A stretch of 64,000 nt of DNA, from contig QBLS01000021.1 of NCBI GenBank assembly GCA_003249015.1, positions 1 through 64,000 of the forward strand. Direction: 5' to 3'. Each line of letters opens with the position of its first letter. Within the stretch, counting starts at the first letter, position 1. Source of the DNA: Pseudanabaena sp. Lineage in GTDB: Bacteria; Cyanobacteriota; Cyanobacteriia; Pseudanabaenales; Pseudanabaenaceae. Under the pieces are notes generated by a model. It ran no database searches and was not told the origin of the DNA. It was given only the letters and a program-made list of their open reading frames with translations. The position numbers and the translations under genes were made by a program. Below are positions 54,610 to 64,000 of this stretch, piece by piece.

Positions 54610-57600
54610 GAAGTACTAATGAGCTTTTAGCACATTTAAAAACTTTGGATGTTCAACTTTGGGTTGATCAGGGGCGACTAAGATTTAACGCCCCTCAAGA
54701 TGTAATGACTCCAGAGCTAAAGACAGAAGTTGCATCCCATAAAGCCGAGATTATTAAATTACTGAGTCACCCTAGCCACTCTTCTGCTCCAATTCCTTTT
54801 GTTTCGCGTCAGCAAAATTTAGAGCTATCCTTTACCCAAAGAAGACTATGGTTTCTCTATCAGCTTGATCGAGATGTTGCCGCCTATCAATTAAGGTATA
54901 ACCTGAAACTTACTGGTATTCTCCACGTAGACATTTTAGAGCGCAGCCTAACAGAAATTGTCAACCGCCATGAGATTTTACGAACTAATTTTGTAGAGAT
55001 AGAGGGCAATCCGTTTCAAATAATTCATCCATCAAAACCATTTACATTATCAGTAATTGATTTACAAGAACTTGCCACGATAGATCGAGAATCTGAGTTA
55101 CGTCAATTAGCCAATCAAGAAGCGAAAACTCCCTTCAATTTAGAAAAGGATGATCTATTACGCGTAACATTGCTGCGTTTAGCTCCCCAAGAACACATAT
55201 TATTAATCACACTTCATCACATCATTGCTGATGCTTGGTCAATTGGCATATTTTTGCGAGAACTATCCTCGCTATATACATCTTTTGTAGAGGCAAAACC
55301 TGCCACTCTTCCTAATCTACCTATTCAATACGCTGACTTTTCTCAATGGCAAAATCAAAATTCAACTAAAGATACTTTAGTTGAACAAATAGCCTATTGG
55401 GAAAAGCAATTATCAGGTATTCCACCAGTTTTAGAGTTACCCACTGATCGCCCTAGACCGCCTGTGCAAACCTTTAATGGAGGTGCAGAGTTCTTTGAGA
55501 TTGGTGCAGGATTGACTGAGCGTTTAAGGAAACTGAGTCAAGAATCTGGGGTGACTATGTTCATGACAGTCATTACAGCATTTTTTATTTTACTCGCTCG
55601 ATACACTGGCGAAGAAGATATTGTTATCGGTATTCCGATCGCAAATCGAATGCGCGTGGAATTTGAATCCTTGATGGGATGCTTTGTAAACTCCTTGGTA
55701 TTGCGATCGCAACTTCATGGTAATCCAACTTTTTTAGAACTATTGCAGCAAGTTCGCCAAACTGCGCTAGATGCCTATGCCAATCAAGACTTGCCTTTTG
55801 AGCAGTTAGTAGAAGCACTACAGCCAGAGCGATCGCTTAGTCACAGTCCTCTCTTTCAGGTCATGGTTGCTTGGGAAAACGTGCAAATGGAAGCTTTAGA
55901 TTTGCCAAATTTGCAGATTGAACCTTTTAACACTGAGCATTTCACAGCCAGAGCCGATCTCAATGTGGAAATGATGGAAACTGATCGTGGTTTACAGGGG
56001 CTATTTGAATATAACTCCGATTTGTTTGATGCAGAGACTATCAAGAAAATGGTTAGTCATTTTCAAAATCTCTTAGAAGCGATCGCCATTAACCCAGATC
56101 AGAAAATATACAACTTACCTCTATTAACGCAGTTCGAGTCTCAACAAATTCTCTTTAACTGGAATAATACAGTCGTTAATTATCCTGAACACATTTGCTT
56201 TCACCAACTAATTGAATTGCAAGTCCAACGCACACCAAATGCGATCGCAGTTATCTATGAAAACCAGCAACTAACTTATCAAGAACTAAATCAAAAAGCC
56301 AATCAATTAGCTCACCACCTCTTAGCGATCGGTATTCAATCAGAGCAATTAATCGGTATTTGCATAGAACGCTCTCTCGACATGCTAGTGGGATTACTCG
56401 GCATCCTCAAAGCAGGGGCTACCTATGTACCAATTGACCCTAGCTATCCTCGCGATCGCATTGAATATATGCTCAGCGATTCTCAAGCAAAGATATTAAT
56501 CACTCAACAAAGCGTTATCAATCAAATACCCGCATATACAGGTTTAATTATCTGTCTAGATGGGGAGCAGCATAAACTATCACAATCTCCAAACCATAAT
56601 CCTCAAATTGCGATCGACTCGAATCAATTAGCCTATGTAATCTATACTTCAGGTTCGACTGGTAAGCCTAAAGGTGTGCAAGTCTTGCATAAAGGAGTCA
56701 CAAACTTTTTGCTGAGTATGCAAAATACGCCGATCTTAAGTCAATCAGATGTTTTAGTCGCAGTAACGACGATCTGTTTTGATATTGCGGTGTTAGAGCT
56801 TTATCTACCACTACTAGTAGGAGCAAAACTAATTATCGCTAGTCGTGATGTTGCGCGTGATGCAATGCAATTACAGCAATTAATTATCTCTGAGCAAGCC
56901 ACCTGTATGCAGGCTACTCCTTCGACTTGGCGAATGCTCTTAGAGGTTGGTTGGCAAGGTGGCAAGAACTTTAAGGTACTTTGTGGTGGTGAAAACTTGC
57001 CTTTGCCTTTAGCTTCATCTCTAGCTAGCCAGAATGGTTTTGTCTGGAATCTCTATGGACCTACTGAGGCTACTGTCTGGGCTACCATCTCTCAAGTTAA
57101 GCCTGATGATCGTCAAGTCTCGATTGGTAGACCTTTGGCAAATACTCAGTTGTATGTCCTTGATGGTCAACTGCAACCTGTGCCAATTGGTGTGGCAGGT
57201 GAGTTACATATTGGCGGTGTGCAGGTGGCGCGTGGCTATCTCAATCGTCCTGACCTCACTTCGGAAAGATTTATTGCTGATCCTTTTAGTGCTGATCCTA
57301 ATGCGAAACTTTATAAAACTGGTGACAGAGTTCGCTATTTACATAATGGTTCAATTGAGTATTTGGGGCGCATTGATTTTCAAGTCAAATTACGGGGCTT
57401 TCGTATTGAATTAGGTGAAATTGAATCTGTTCTTCTTCAGCAGCCTTATATTCGAGAAGCTATTGTGCTTTTACATGAAGAAAGCTTAGATGAGAAATAT
57501 CTAGTGGCTTACATCGTTCCTGACCAAGTTGATGTACATATTTTAGAGTTGCGTCGTGTTTTAAGACACCAGTTGCCAGAATATATGGTTCCAGCACTCT

Positions 57601-60600
57601 TTGTAGAGTTAACATCTCTTCCGTTAACTCCAAATGGAAAAGTTGATCGCCGATCGCTACCTGCTCCAACATTTTTCCATTCCTCATCCGAAACTATTAT
57701 TGAAGATACTCGCACCCCAATTGAAGATCTATTGGCAAATATCTGGAGTAATGTTCTAGGAATAAAGTCTGTTAGTATTCACGATAATTTCTTTGCAATG
57801 GGTGGTCATTCGCTCAAGGTTATGCAAGTCATGGCAAGAGTGCGTGACTCTTTTTCGATTGATTTGCCATTACAGACTTTGTTTAGAGAACCAACGATCG
57901 CAGGCTTAAGTAGAGAGATTGAAGCAGCCTATCAAAATCAGCAAGGATATCAAATTCCGCCAATTGTTCCTACAGAGCGTTCTACCTATGAGCCAGTTTC
58001 CTTTGCCCAACAACGGATGTGGTTTCTGCAACAGTTTGAGCACAATAATGCAACTTACAATATTCCCATTGTTTATCGGATTTCTGGCTTACTAGAGATT
58101 GCCATTCTAGAGAAAAGCTTGGTGGCACTAGTAAAGCGACATGAAATCTTGAGAACTAGCTTTATATCTGTGAATGAACAAATTGTCTGTGCGATCGCAG
58201 AAACTATTCCACTCCCTTTTACAGTAGTAAAGCTAGAACCTGAAATCACCCCAGAAAGTTTACAACAGCTAATAGATATAGAAATTCGTCAGTCTTTTGA
58301 TTTATCTAAACCTCCCTTATTTCGCGTCAAAACCTTACAATTAGACGAAAGCGATCATGTATTAATCATTAATTTCCATCACATAATTACTGATGACTGG
58401 TCAATCAATATATTCATGCAAGAATTAGCAGAACTTTATCAAAGTTATCTCCACAACAAGCCTATATCACTCAAAAATTTATCAATTCGCTATGTAGATT
58501 TTGCAGTTTGGCAAAGACAATGGTTACAAGGTGAAATATTACAATCACTCACAAACTATTGGCAGCAACAACTAGCAGAGCCATTACCAATCCTCAGCCT
58601 ACCCACAGATCGTCCTCGACCTTTAATCCAAACATTTCGCGGTGCAACCCAATCCCTATCCTTGTCAGTTGACTTAACAGAAAAGATTAAAAATCTTGCT
58701 CAGAGAACTGAAACCACTCTTTTTATGATCCTGTTAGCAGCTTTTCAGATTCTACTGGCTCGTTATTCTGGTCAAACAGATATCATCGTAGGTACACCGA
58801 TCTCAGGTCGTCATCAAGTTGAAACTGAGAACTTAATTGGCTTGCTAGTTAACTCCTTAGCAATTCGTATAGACTTATCAGGCAATCCCACCTTTGAGCA
58901 ACTATTAGGCAAAGTAAGATCTGTTACCCTTGCTGCCTATACCTATCAAGATTTACCTCTGGAGCAACTAATTGAAGCTTTACAAATAAAAAGAGAACTC
59001 AGCTATGCACCTCTATTTCAAGCCATGTTTAGTCTTCTCAATACACCATCTCAGACTGCTAAATTCTCCGAAGATCTAGAGCTAATACCTATATGGAGCC
59101 ATACAGGTACAACCAAGGTAGATCTAACGCTAGGTTTACAAGAGACAGGTTCAGAAATTAAAGGGGTCTTTGAATATAATAGTGACCTATTTGATGCTGG
59201 GACAATTCAACGTCTGATCGGACATTTTCAAATTATACTAGAAGCAATTGTAAGAAATCCCCAACAACGAATTGCAGAATTACCAATCCTCACAGAAACA
59301 GAAAGACAAACAATCTTAGTCGAATGGCAGCAGACTCAGACAGAATATCCTAGAGATAAAACTATTACTCAATTATTTGAGGCACAGGTTGAAAAAAATC
59401 CAGATGCGATCGCAGTTGTTTATGAAGACCAGCAAATTAGCTATCAAGAGCTAAACCAAAGATCCAATCAATTAGCCCACTATTTACATAAATTAGGTGT
59501 AAGTAATAATCAACCAATTGGAATTTGTGTAGAACGCTCTATAGATGCCATCATCAGTCTCGTTGCCATCTTAAAAGCAGGAGGGTCATATTTACCAATT
59601 GATTCCGACTATCCCCGCGATCGTATTAATTACATGTTAGCTAATGCTCAAGCACAGATATTAGTTACACAGCAAACCCTAAGAAGTAACTTCCTCAATC
59701 ATCAATTATGCGTTATTGAGTTAGATCGTCAATGGGAGATGATGGCTAAAGAAAGCAAAGAAAATCTATCTAGCAATACTACAGCCGAGAACATTGCCTA
59801 TATAATCTATACTTCAGGCTCTACGGGCGAACCTAAAGGAGTTGTAGTTCCCCATCGAGCTGTTAACCGACTAGTCATTAATACAGACTATATCAAGTTA
59901 AGCCCTAGAGATCGCGTTGCCCAAGCTTCAAATATTGCTTTTGATGCAGCCACCTTTGAGATTTGGGGAGCGTTACTCAATGGAGCGAAACTAATTGGTA
60001 TTCCTAAAGAAATTTTGCTTTCTCCTCACAAATTGGCTAAGCAGATTAGACAACAGCAGATTACAACTTTATTCTTGACAACAGCATTATTTAATCAAGT
60101 TGCAAAACAGATTCCAGAGGGTTTTAGTCCTCTAAGTAACCTTTTATTTGGAGGTGAGGCATCTGATCCTAAAGCAGTAAGAAATATACTTGAACAAGGT
60201 TCACCCGATCGCTTGCTCCATGTTTATGGACCAACAGAAAACACGACTTTTTCTTCTTGGTATTTAGTGGAGTCTGTTGACAAAGAAGCGGCTACGATCC
60301 CGATAGGTAAGCCTATTGCTAACTCGCAGATGTATATTTTAGATCGCGATCTCAATCCTGTTCCTATCGGTGTAGTTGGAGAAATCTATGTATCGGGTGA
60401 TGGGCTAGCAAAAAGCTATCTTGAACGTCCAGAAATAACGGCTGAAAAATTTATTCATCATAGTTTTACTAAATCAGACAGTATAAGACTCTATAAAACT
60501 GGTGATTTAGGCAGGTATTTACCTGATGGCAATATTGAGATTTTAGGGAGAAGTGATTTTCAAGTAAAGATAAGAGGATTTAGGATCGAATTAGGAGAGA

Positions 60601-61193
60601 TAGAAACAGCCTTAAGACTGCAAGAGGAGGTAAGAGAGACAATAGTTATAGCTTGTGATGACGAAAGAGGTAGTAAACAATTAGTTGCCTATGTTGTCCC
60701 GAAGATAGAATCATTGACGGGCAAAGAGCTTAGGAGCTTTTTAAAAGAGAAATTGCCTGACTATATGATTCCTACATTTTTTGTGTTCTTGGATGAGCTG
60801 CCTCTAACTCCCAATGGCAAGGTCGATCGCCAAGCTTTACCTACACCAGATTTAGCTAGCCCTAGTTTAGAAAATAGCTTTGTGTCACCTAGTACAACCA
60901 CAGAACAGGCGATCGCTAAAGTTTGGCAGGAAATTCTTAAAATAGAACAAATTGGAGTCCATGATAATTTCTTTGAATTAGGAGGTCATTCATTAATTGC
61001 AACTCAAGTTATATCACGCTTGCCCCAGATCTTTGGATTGGATATACCCCTCAGCTTACTATTTGAATTACCAACTATTGCTGAGTTAGCTGATCGCATT
61101 GATACAATGCTTTGGGCATTAGGGGATTCTGTAAGCGCTAATTTTGAGTCAAATGTCGATGAAGAGGATGACTATACAGAAGGTCTTCTATAG
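54606..61193 (+). CDS. Two-module NRPS: TubC-C-A (Gly)-PCP-C-A (Ile-like)-PCP
   Basis: TubC docking domain at 1-55. C1 has HHIIADA at 204-210, with Ala for the final Gly. A1 (about 540-1020) reads DILQLGLVW, glycine. PCP1 serine is near 1069 (GGHSL). C2 starts near 1130 and has HHIITDD near 1258, with Asp for Gly. A2 (about 1600-2060) reads DAFFLGVTF, an isoleucine-like aliphatic code. PCP2 serine is S2129. No epimerase or methyltransferase domain is present. The C-tail DDYTEGLL is acidic and would dock to the TubC domain of the following NRPS. A1 carries the DNA block shared with 20326-24555. Confidence 0.9.
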   Translation: MRSTNELLAHLKTLDVQLWVDQGRLRFNAPQDVMTPELKTEVASHKAEIIKLLSHPSHSSAPIPFVSRQQNLELSFTQRRLWFLYQLDRDVAAYQLRYNLKLTGILHVDILERSLTEIVNRHEILRTNFVEIEGNPFQIIHPSKPFTLSVIDLQELATIDRESELRQLANQEAKTPFNLEKDDLLRVTLLRLAPQEHILLITLHHIIADAWSIGIFLRELSSLYTSFVEAKPATLPNLPIQYADFSQWQNQNSTKDTLVEQIAYWEKQLSGIPPVLELPTDRPRPPVQTFNGGAEFFEIGAGLTERLRKLSQESGVTMFMTVITAFFILLARYTGEEDIVIGIPIANRMRVEFESLMGCFVNSLVLRSQLHGNPTFLELLQQVRQTALDAYANQDLPFEQLVEALQPERSLSHSPLFQVMVAWENVQMEALDLPNLQIEPFNTEHFTARADLNVEMMETDRGLQGLFEYNSDLFDAETIKKMVSHFQNLLEAIAINPDQKIYNLPLLTQFESQQILFNWNNTVVNYPEHICFHQLIELQVQRTPNAIAVIYENQQLTYQELNQKANQLAHHLLAIGIQSEQLIGICIERSLDMLVGLLGILKAGATYVPIDPSYPRDRIEYMLSDSQAKILITQQSVINQIPAYTGLIICLDGEQHKLSQSPNHNPQIAIDSNQLAYVIYTSGSTGKPKGVQVLHKGVTNFLLSMQNTPILSQSDVLVAVTTICFDIAVLELYLPLLVGAKLIIASRDVARDAMQLQQLIISEQATCMQATPSTWRMLLEVGWQGGKNFKVLCGGENLPLPLASSLASQNGFVWNLYGPTEATVWATISQVKPDDRQVSIGRPLANTQLYVLDGQLQPVPIGVAGELHIGGVQVARGYLNRPDLTSERFIADPFSADPNAKLYKTGDRVRYLHNGSIEYLGRIDFQVKLRGFRIELGEIESVLLQQPYIREAIVLLHEESLDEKYLVAYIVPDQVDVHILELRRVLRHQLPEYMVPALFVELTSLPLTPNGKVDRRSLPAPTFFHSSSETIIEDTRTPIEDLLANIWSNVLGIKSVSIHDNFFAMGGHSLKVMQVMARVRDSFSIDLPLQTLFREPTIAGLSREIEAAYQNQQGYQIPPIVPTERSTYEPVSFAQQRMWFLQQFEHNNATYNIPIVYRISGLLEIAILEKSLVALVKRHEILRTSFISVNEQIVCAIAETIPLPFTVVKLEPEITPESLQQLIDIEIRQSFDLSKPPLFRVKTLQLDESDHVLIINFHHIITDDWSINIFMQELAELYQSYLHNKPISLKNLSIRYVDFAVWQRQWLQGEILQSLTNYWQQQLAEPLPILSLPTDRPRPLIQTFRGATQSLSLSVDLTEKIKNLAQRTETTLFMILLAAFQILLARYSGQTDIIVGTPISGRHQVETENLIGLLVNSLAIRIDLSGNPTFEQLLGKVRSVTLAAYTYQDLPLEQLIEALQIKRELSYAPLFQAMFSLLNTPSQTAKFSEDLELIPIWSHTGTTKVDLTLGLQETGSEIKGVFEYNSDLFDAGTIQRLIGHFQIILEAIVRNPQQRIAELPILTETERQTILVEWQQTQTEYPRDKTITQLFEAQVEKNPDAIAVVYEDQQISYQELNQRSNQLAHYLHKLGVSNNQPIGICVERSIDAIISLVAILKAGGSYLPIDSDYPRDRINYMLANAQAQILVTQQTLRSNFLNHQLCVIELDRQWEMMAKESKENLSSNTTAENIAYIIYTSGSTGEPKGVVVPHRAVNRLVINTDYIKLSPRDRVAQASNIAFDAATFEIWGALLNGAKLIGIPKEILLSPHKLAKQIRQQQITTLFLTTALFNQVAKQIPEGFSPLSNLLFGGEASDPKAVRNILEQGSPDRLLHVYGPTENTTFSSWYLVESVDKEAATIPIGKPIANSQMYILDRDLNPVPIGVVGEIYVSGDGLAKSYLERPEITAEKFIHHSFTKSDSIRLYKTGDLGRYLPDGNIEILGRSDFQVKIRGFRIELGEIETALRLQEEVRETIVIACDDERGSKQLVAYVVPKIESLTGKELRSFLKEKLPDYMIPTFFVFLDELPLTPNGKVDRQALPTPDLASPSLENSFVSPSTTTEQAIAKVWQEILKIEQIGVHDNFFELGGHSLIATQVISRLPQIFGLDIPLSLLFELPTIAELADRIDTMLWALGDSVSANFESNVDEEDDYTEGLL
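56238..57388 (+). repeat. Duplicated adenylation-domain DNA, right arm of an inverted repeat
   Basis: Partner of 21759-22902. The block 56613-57388 differs from 22533-21758 at only two positions that I could find. It covers the active-site and specificity part of the glycine A domain, ending within the sequence for GRIDFQVK. Even a shadow frame inside the block (57034 and 22112 starts) is repeated. Confidence 0.9.
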
Positions 61194-61225
61194 CCAACAC
61201 ATGGTCAAAATATATGGGTAATAAC

Positions 61226-64000
61226 ATGAGCAAGATTGAAGATTTTTTGGCAGATCTACGTCGGCAGAATATAGAACTATGGCTTGAAGGGACAGATTTA
61301 CGGTATAAGGCGGCAAAAAATGCCTTTACTCCCGCCTTGATGTCACAGCTTAAAGAACGTAAAGCTGAAGTTGTGCAATTTTTTCAACAAATCCAACAGT
61401 CGAAAAACTCTAACTTAACTCCTATTCAAGTCGTGCCCAGAGAGCAGCATCTACCTTTATCTTTTGCGCAGCAGAGGCTTTGGCTAATTGATCAAATTAC
61501 TGCTAGTAATTCAGTCTATAACGTGCCATTAGCCTATCGGATAACAGGCGATCTAGATATAGAAATATTTTCTCAAAGTTTACAGGCGATCGCACAACGA
61601 CATGAAAGCATACGAACAGCGTTTACAGTTATCGATCAACAGCCTGTACAAAGTTTTGTTCCTAATCTAGAAATTGATTTACCGATCATTGATTTGCGAT
61701 CCTTGATAGGAAATGAACAGAAACAAGAATTAAGCAGACTAGCTGAAATTGAAACTAAAACACCATTCAATCTATCCCAAAGTCCATTACTACGCACCAA
61801 GCTAGTACGACTAGCCCCAGACGAGCATGTGTTCTTTCTGACGATGCATCACATTATTTGTGATGGCTGGTCTTTAGATATTTTATTTCGAGAATTAGGA
61901 ATTATTTACGAAGCTTTAGTCCAAGGTAGACCATCACCATTGGCTCCATTACTGATTCAGTACGCTGATTTTGCGGTATGGCAAAGAGAATGGCTACAGG
62001 GTGAAGTCTTAGATACCCAGCTATCCTATTGGCAACAACAGCTTCGTGATATTAATCCTTTGCTGCAACTAACCACAGATCGTCCACGTCCAACGGTGCA
62101 ATCAAATACGGGCGATCGCCAAATTTTTTATCTATCAAAATCCCTATCAGATGCACTCAAAGTCTTAAGCAATGGTGAAGGAGTAACTCTGTTTATGACC
62201 TTACTAGCAGCATTTCAAACTCTACTTTATCGCTATACAGGTCAACCTGACATTCTGGTGGGCTGCCCGATCGCTAATCGGAATCGCACCGAAATTGAAA
62301 ATCTAATTGGCTTTTTTGTGAATACTTTAGCCCTGAGAGCCAATTTCACCGATTATCTCACTTTTAGAGAACTTCTCCATCAAACTAAAAAAGTTACTCT
62401 TGAGGCATATGCCCATCAAGACTTACCCTTTGAAAAATTAGTAGAAGAATTGCAGCTAGAGCGAGATTTGAGCTTTAATCCGATCGTGCAAGTGACTTTT
62501 GCGCTTCAGAGTGCGCCGTTGCTGGCGATCGAATTATCTAATCTCAAGCTATCACCTCTCAAAGATATTAAAAATAGCATTATCAAATTTGACTTAGAAG
62601 TTAACGCTTGGGAAACGAGCGAAGGGTTAGTCTTGGACTGGGGTTATAACAGCGATCTATTTGATGCAGCCACAATGGTGCGGATGACTCAGCATTACCA
62701 AAATTTGCTAGAGCAGATCGTTAGCGATCGCGAACTCCCGATCCATAAAATCCCGATCTTAACGGTCACCGAACAGAAGCAAATATTAGAGACATGGAAT
62801 AACACTGCAACCACTTATCCTCAAGTCCAAAGTATCGCTGCCATTTTTGAAGAACAGGTGAATCTTAGGGGAAATGCGATCGCGGCAAGGTTTGAACAAA
62901 CTGAGATTAGCTATGCTGAACTGAATACTAGAGCAAATCATCTGGCACATTATTTGCAAAACAAGGGGATTGGCGCTCAGGAGCTAGTGGGTATCTGTAT
63001 TGATCAAAGTATCGAGATGCTCGTTGGTCTACTGGGGATATTGAAGGCGGGAGCAGCCTATGTACCTTTAGATAAGGACTATCCAGACGATCGCCTAGAA
63101 CTAATGTTGACTGATGCGGGGGTGAGGGTTGTAATCACCCAGCAACAGCAAGCAGCTCGCTTTGCTAAGAATGAACATGAAATTATTTGCCTAGATCGTG
63201 AATGGGAGCAAGTTGCCCAAACTCCCAACTCTCTTAATAACCCTAACAATCAAGCCACAGGTGATAGTCTTGCCTATGTGATCTATACGTCTGGGTCTAC
63301 AGGTAAACCTAAAGGCGTAGAAGTCGAACAGAAAGCGATCTCCCGTTTAGTCATCCACACTAATTACATTAATATTGGCATTGAAGATCGGATCGCCCAA
63401 GCTTCTAATGCTTCCTTTGATGCAGCAACCTTTGAAATTTGGGGAGCTTTGCTCAATGGAGCGATGGTAGTTGGCATTAGTAAAGAGACTGTCCTTACAC
63501 CTGAAAGCCTTGCAGCAACTATTTTAGAACAACAGATTACTACTCTCTTCTTGACCACCGCGCTATTCAATCAAATTGCTAGACAGAAGCCCGAAGCATT
63601 TGCTCCTTTAAAACATCTCCTCTTTGGTGGCGAAGCTGTTGATGTGGAATCAGTAAGCACAGTTATAGCTAAGGGCAAACCCGCTAGACTCCTCCATGTA
63701 TATGGTCCAACTGAGAATACGACATTTTCGACATGGTACTTAATCGACCAAGTTGCCCCCAATGCTATCAGCATTCCCATTGGTCAGGCGATCGCGAATA
63801 CGCAGACCTATATCCTTGATCTCCAACAACAAATTGTCCCCATTGGTGTAGTTGGTGAATTGCTTGTTGGTGGTGATGGCCTAGCGAGGGGCTATCTACA
63901 TCGACCCGAGCTAAATGCTGAGAAGTTTATTGCCAATCCCTATGGGCGATCACCTTCTGAGCGATTGTATCGCACTGGAGATCTTGCTAAATATGCTGCC
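61226..64000 (+). CDS. NRPS, 5' part: TubC-C-A (Ile-like), truncated by window edge
   Basis: The frame is open from ATG 61226 to the edge (925 codons). An in-frame ATG at 61214 is an alternative start, but 61226 aligns the TubC domain (NIELWLEGTDLRYKA) with those of the other two proteins. The C domain starts near residue 73 and has HHIICDG at about 210. The A domain has YTSGSTGKPKG and specificity residues DAFFLGVTF, the same as A2 of the previous protein, so a second isoleucine-like residue is expected. The edge cuts the A domain near its RTGDLAKY motif; a PCP and perhaps more modules follow outside. Confidence 0.9.
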   Translation, partial: MSKIEDFLADLRRQNIELWLEGTDLRYKAAKNAFTPALMSQLKERKAEVVQFFQQIQQSKNSNLTPIQVVPREQHLPLSFAQQRLWLIDQITASNSVYNVPLAYRITGDLDIEIFSQSLQAIAQRHESIRTAFTVIDQQPVQSFVPNLEIDLPIIDLRSLIGNEQKQELSRLAEIETKTPFNLSQSPLLRTKLVRLAPDEHVFFLTMHHIICDGWSLDILFRELGIIYEALVQGRPSPLAPLLIQYADFAVWQREWLQGEVLDTQLSYWQQQLRDINPLLQLTTDRPRPTVQSNTGDRQIFYLSKSLSDALKVLSNGEGVTLFMTLLAAFQTLLYRYTGQPDILVGCPIANRNRTEIENLIGFFVNTLALRANFTDYLTFRELLHQTKKVTLEAYAHQDLPFEKLVEELQLERDLSFNPIVQVTFALQSAPLLAIELSNLKLSPLKDIKNSIIKFDLEVNAWETSEGLVLDWGYNSDLFDAATMVRMTQHYQNLLEQIVSDRELPIHKIPILTVTEQKQILETWNNTATTYPQVQSIAAIFEEQVNLRGNAIAARFEQTEISYAELNTRANHLAHYLQNKGIGAQELVGICIDQSIEMLVGLLGILKAGAAYVPLDKDYPDDRLELMLTDAGVRVVITQQQQAARFAKNEHEIICLDREWEQVAQTPNSLNNPNNQATGDSLAYVIYTSGSTGKPKGVEVEQKAISRLVIHTNYINIGIEDRIAQASNASFDAATFEIWGALLNGAMVVGISKETVLTPESLAATILEQQITTLFLTTALFNQIARQKPEAFAPLKHLLFGGEAVDVESVSTVIAKGKPARLLHVYGPTENTTFSTWYLIDQVAPNAISIPIGQAIANTQTYILDLQQQIVPIGVVGELLVGGDGLARGYLHRPELNAEKFIANPYGRSPSERLYRTGDLAKYAA

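Noticed and set aside
57034-57414. Open frame of 126 codons, repeated at 21753-22112
   Set aside because: It is an out-of-frame shadow inside the duplicated A-domain block; its repetition only reflects that duplication.
42102-64000. Aeruginosin gene cluster
   Set aside because: Only the loading protein has the AerA domain order. The Choi-forming genes and AerB/AerG module pattern are absent, and several PKS modules are present.
54606-64000. Epimerization or N-methylation domains in the NRPS proteins
   Set aside because: Every PCP is followed directly by a C domain or the protein end, and the A domains have no inserted methyltransferase motifs.

Overview
The window is cyanobacterial. The octamer GCGATCGC (HIP1) recurs through most of it, and the gene content is a cyanobacterial-style NRPS/PKS cluster next to an exopolysaccharide-type cluster. 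I cannot fix the genus; an AT-rich filamentous or Pseudanabaena-like genome would fit. I saw no HIP1 site in about the first 8.5 kb, which is the mobile-element zone.

Region 1 (1-7250) is mobile DNA. It holds the 5' part of an IS21-family transposase running off the left edge. A compact Tn7-like element follows (about 1712-6679), coding only for TniQ, TnsC and a TnsA-TnsB protein. TnsA-TnsB is one reading frame broken by a single in-frame TGA. A second right-end-like terminus from a relative ends 5 bp from this element's left end. No cas gene or CRISPR array is present. A decayed gene remnant lies just outside the right end.

Region 2 (7250-20326, all minus strand) is a surface-polysaccharide cluster. 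It encodes a Wzx-type flippase, a Wzy-type polymerase with an extra C-terminal domain, a WecA/MraY-type priming transferase, three GT4 glycosyltransferases, two SDR epimerase-like enzymes, a beta-propeller GH43-like protein and an exported GH-like TIM-barrel protein.

Region 3 (20326-64000 and beyond) is a large divergent hybrid NRPS/PKS cluster. The minus arm is: type II thioesterase, PKS with a dead and shortened AT, two KS-AT-KR-ACP PKS proteins, then TubC-C-A(Gly)-PCP-TE. The plus arm is: 2OG-dioxygenase (PhyH type), SGNH/GDSL esterase, an AerA-like A-KR-ACP loading protein, C-A(Val)-PCP, KS-AT-KR-ACP, TubC-C-A(Gly)-PCP-C-A(Ile?)-PCP, and an NRPS TubC-C-A(Ile?) cut by the window edge. Read colinearly, a hydroxy-acid starter would be extended by Val, a ketide, Gly, Ile and Ile-like units, then by three PKS proteins, Gly and release by a thioesterase with a Cys nucleophile. 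Docking tails match the gene order. The Gly adenylation region occurs twice as an inverted repeat, with only 2 differences seen across 776 bp, which indicates recent gene conversion. The last NRPS gene of the minus arm overlaps the flippase gene by one base, so the polysaccharide genes may be co-transcribed with the assembly line.
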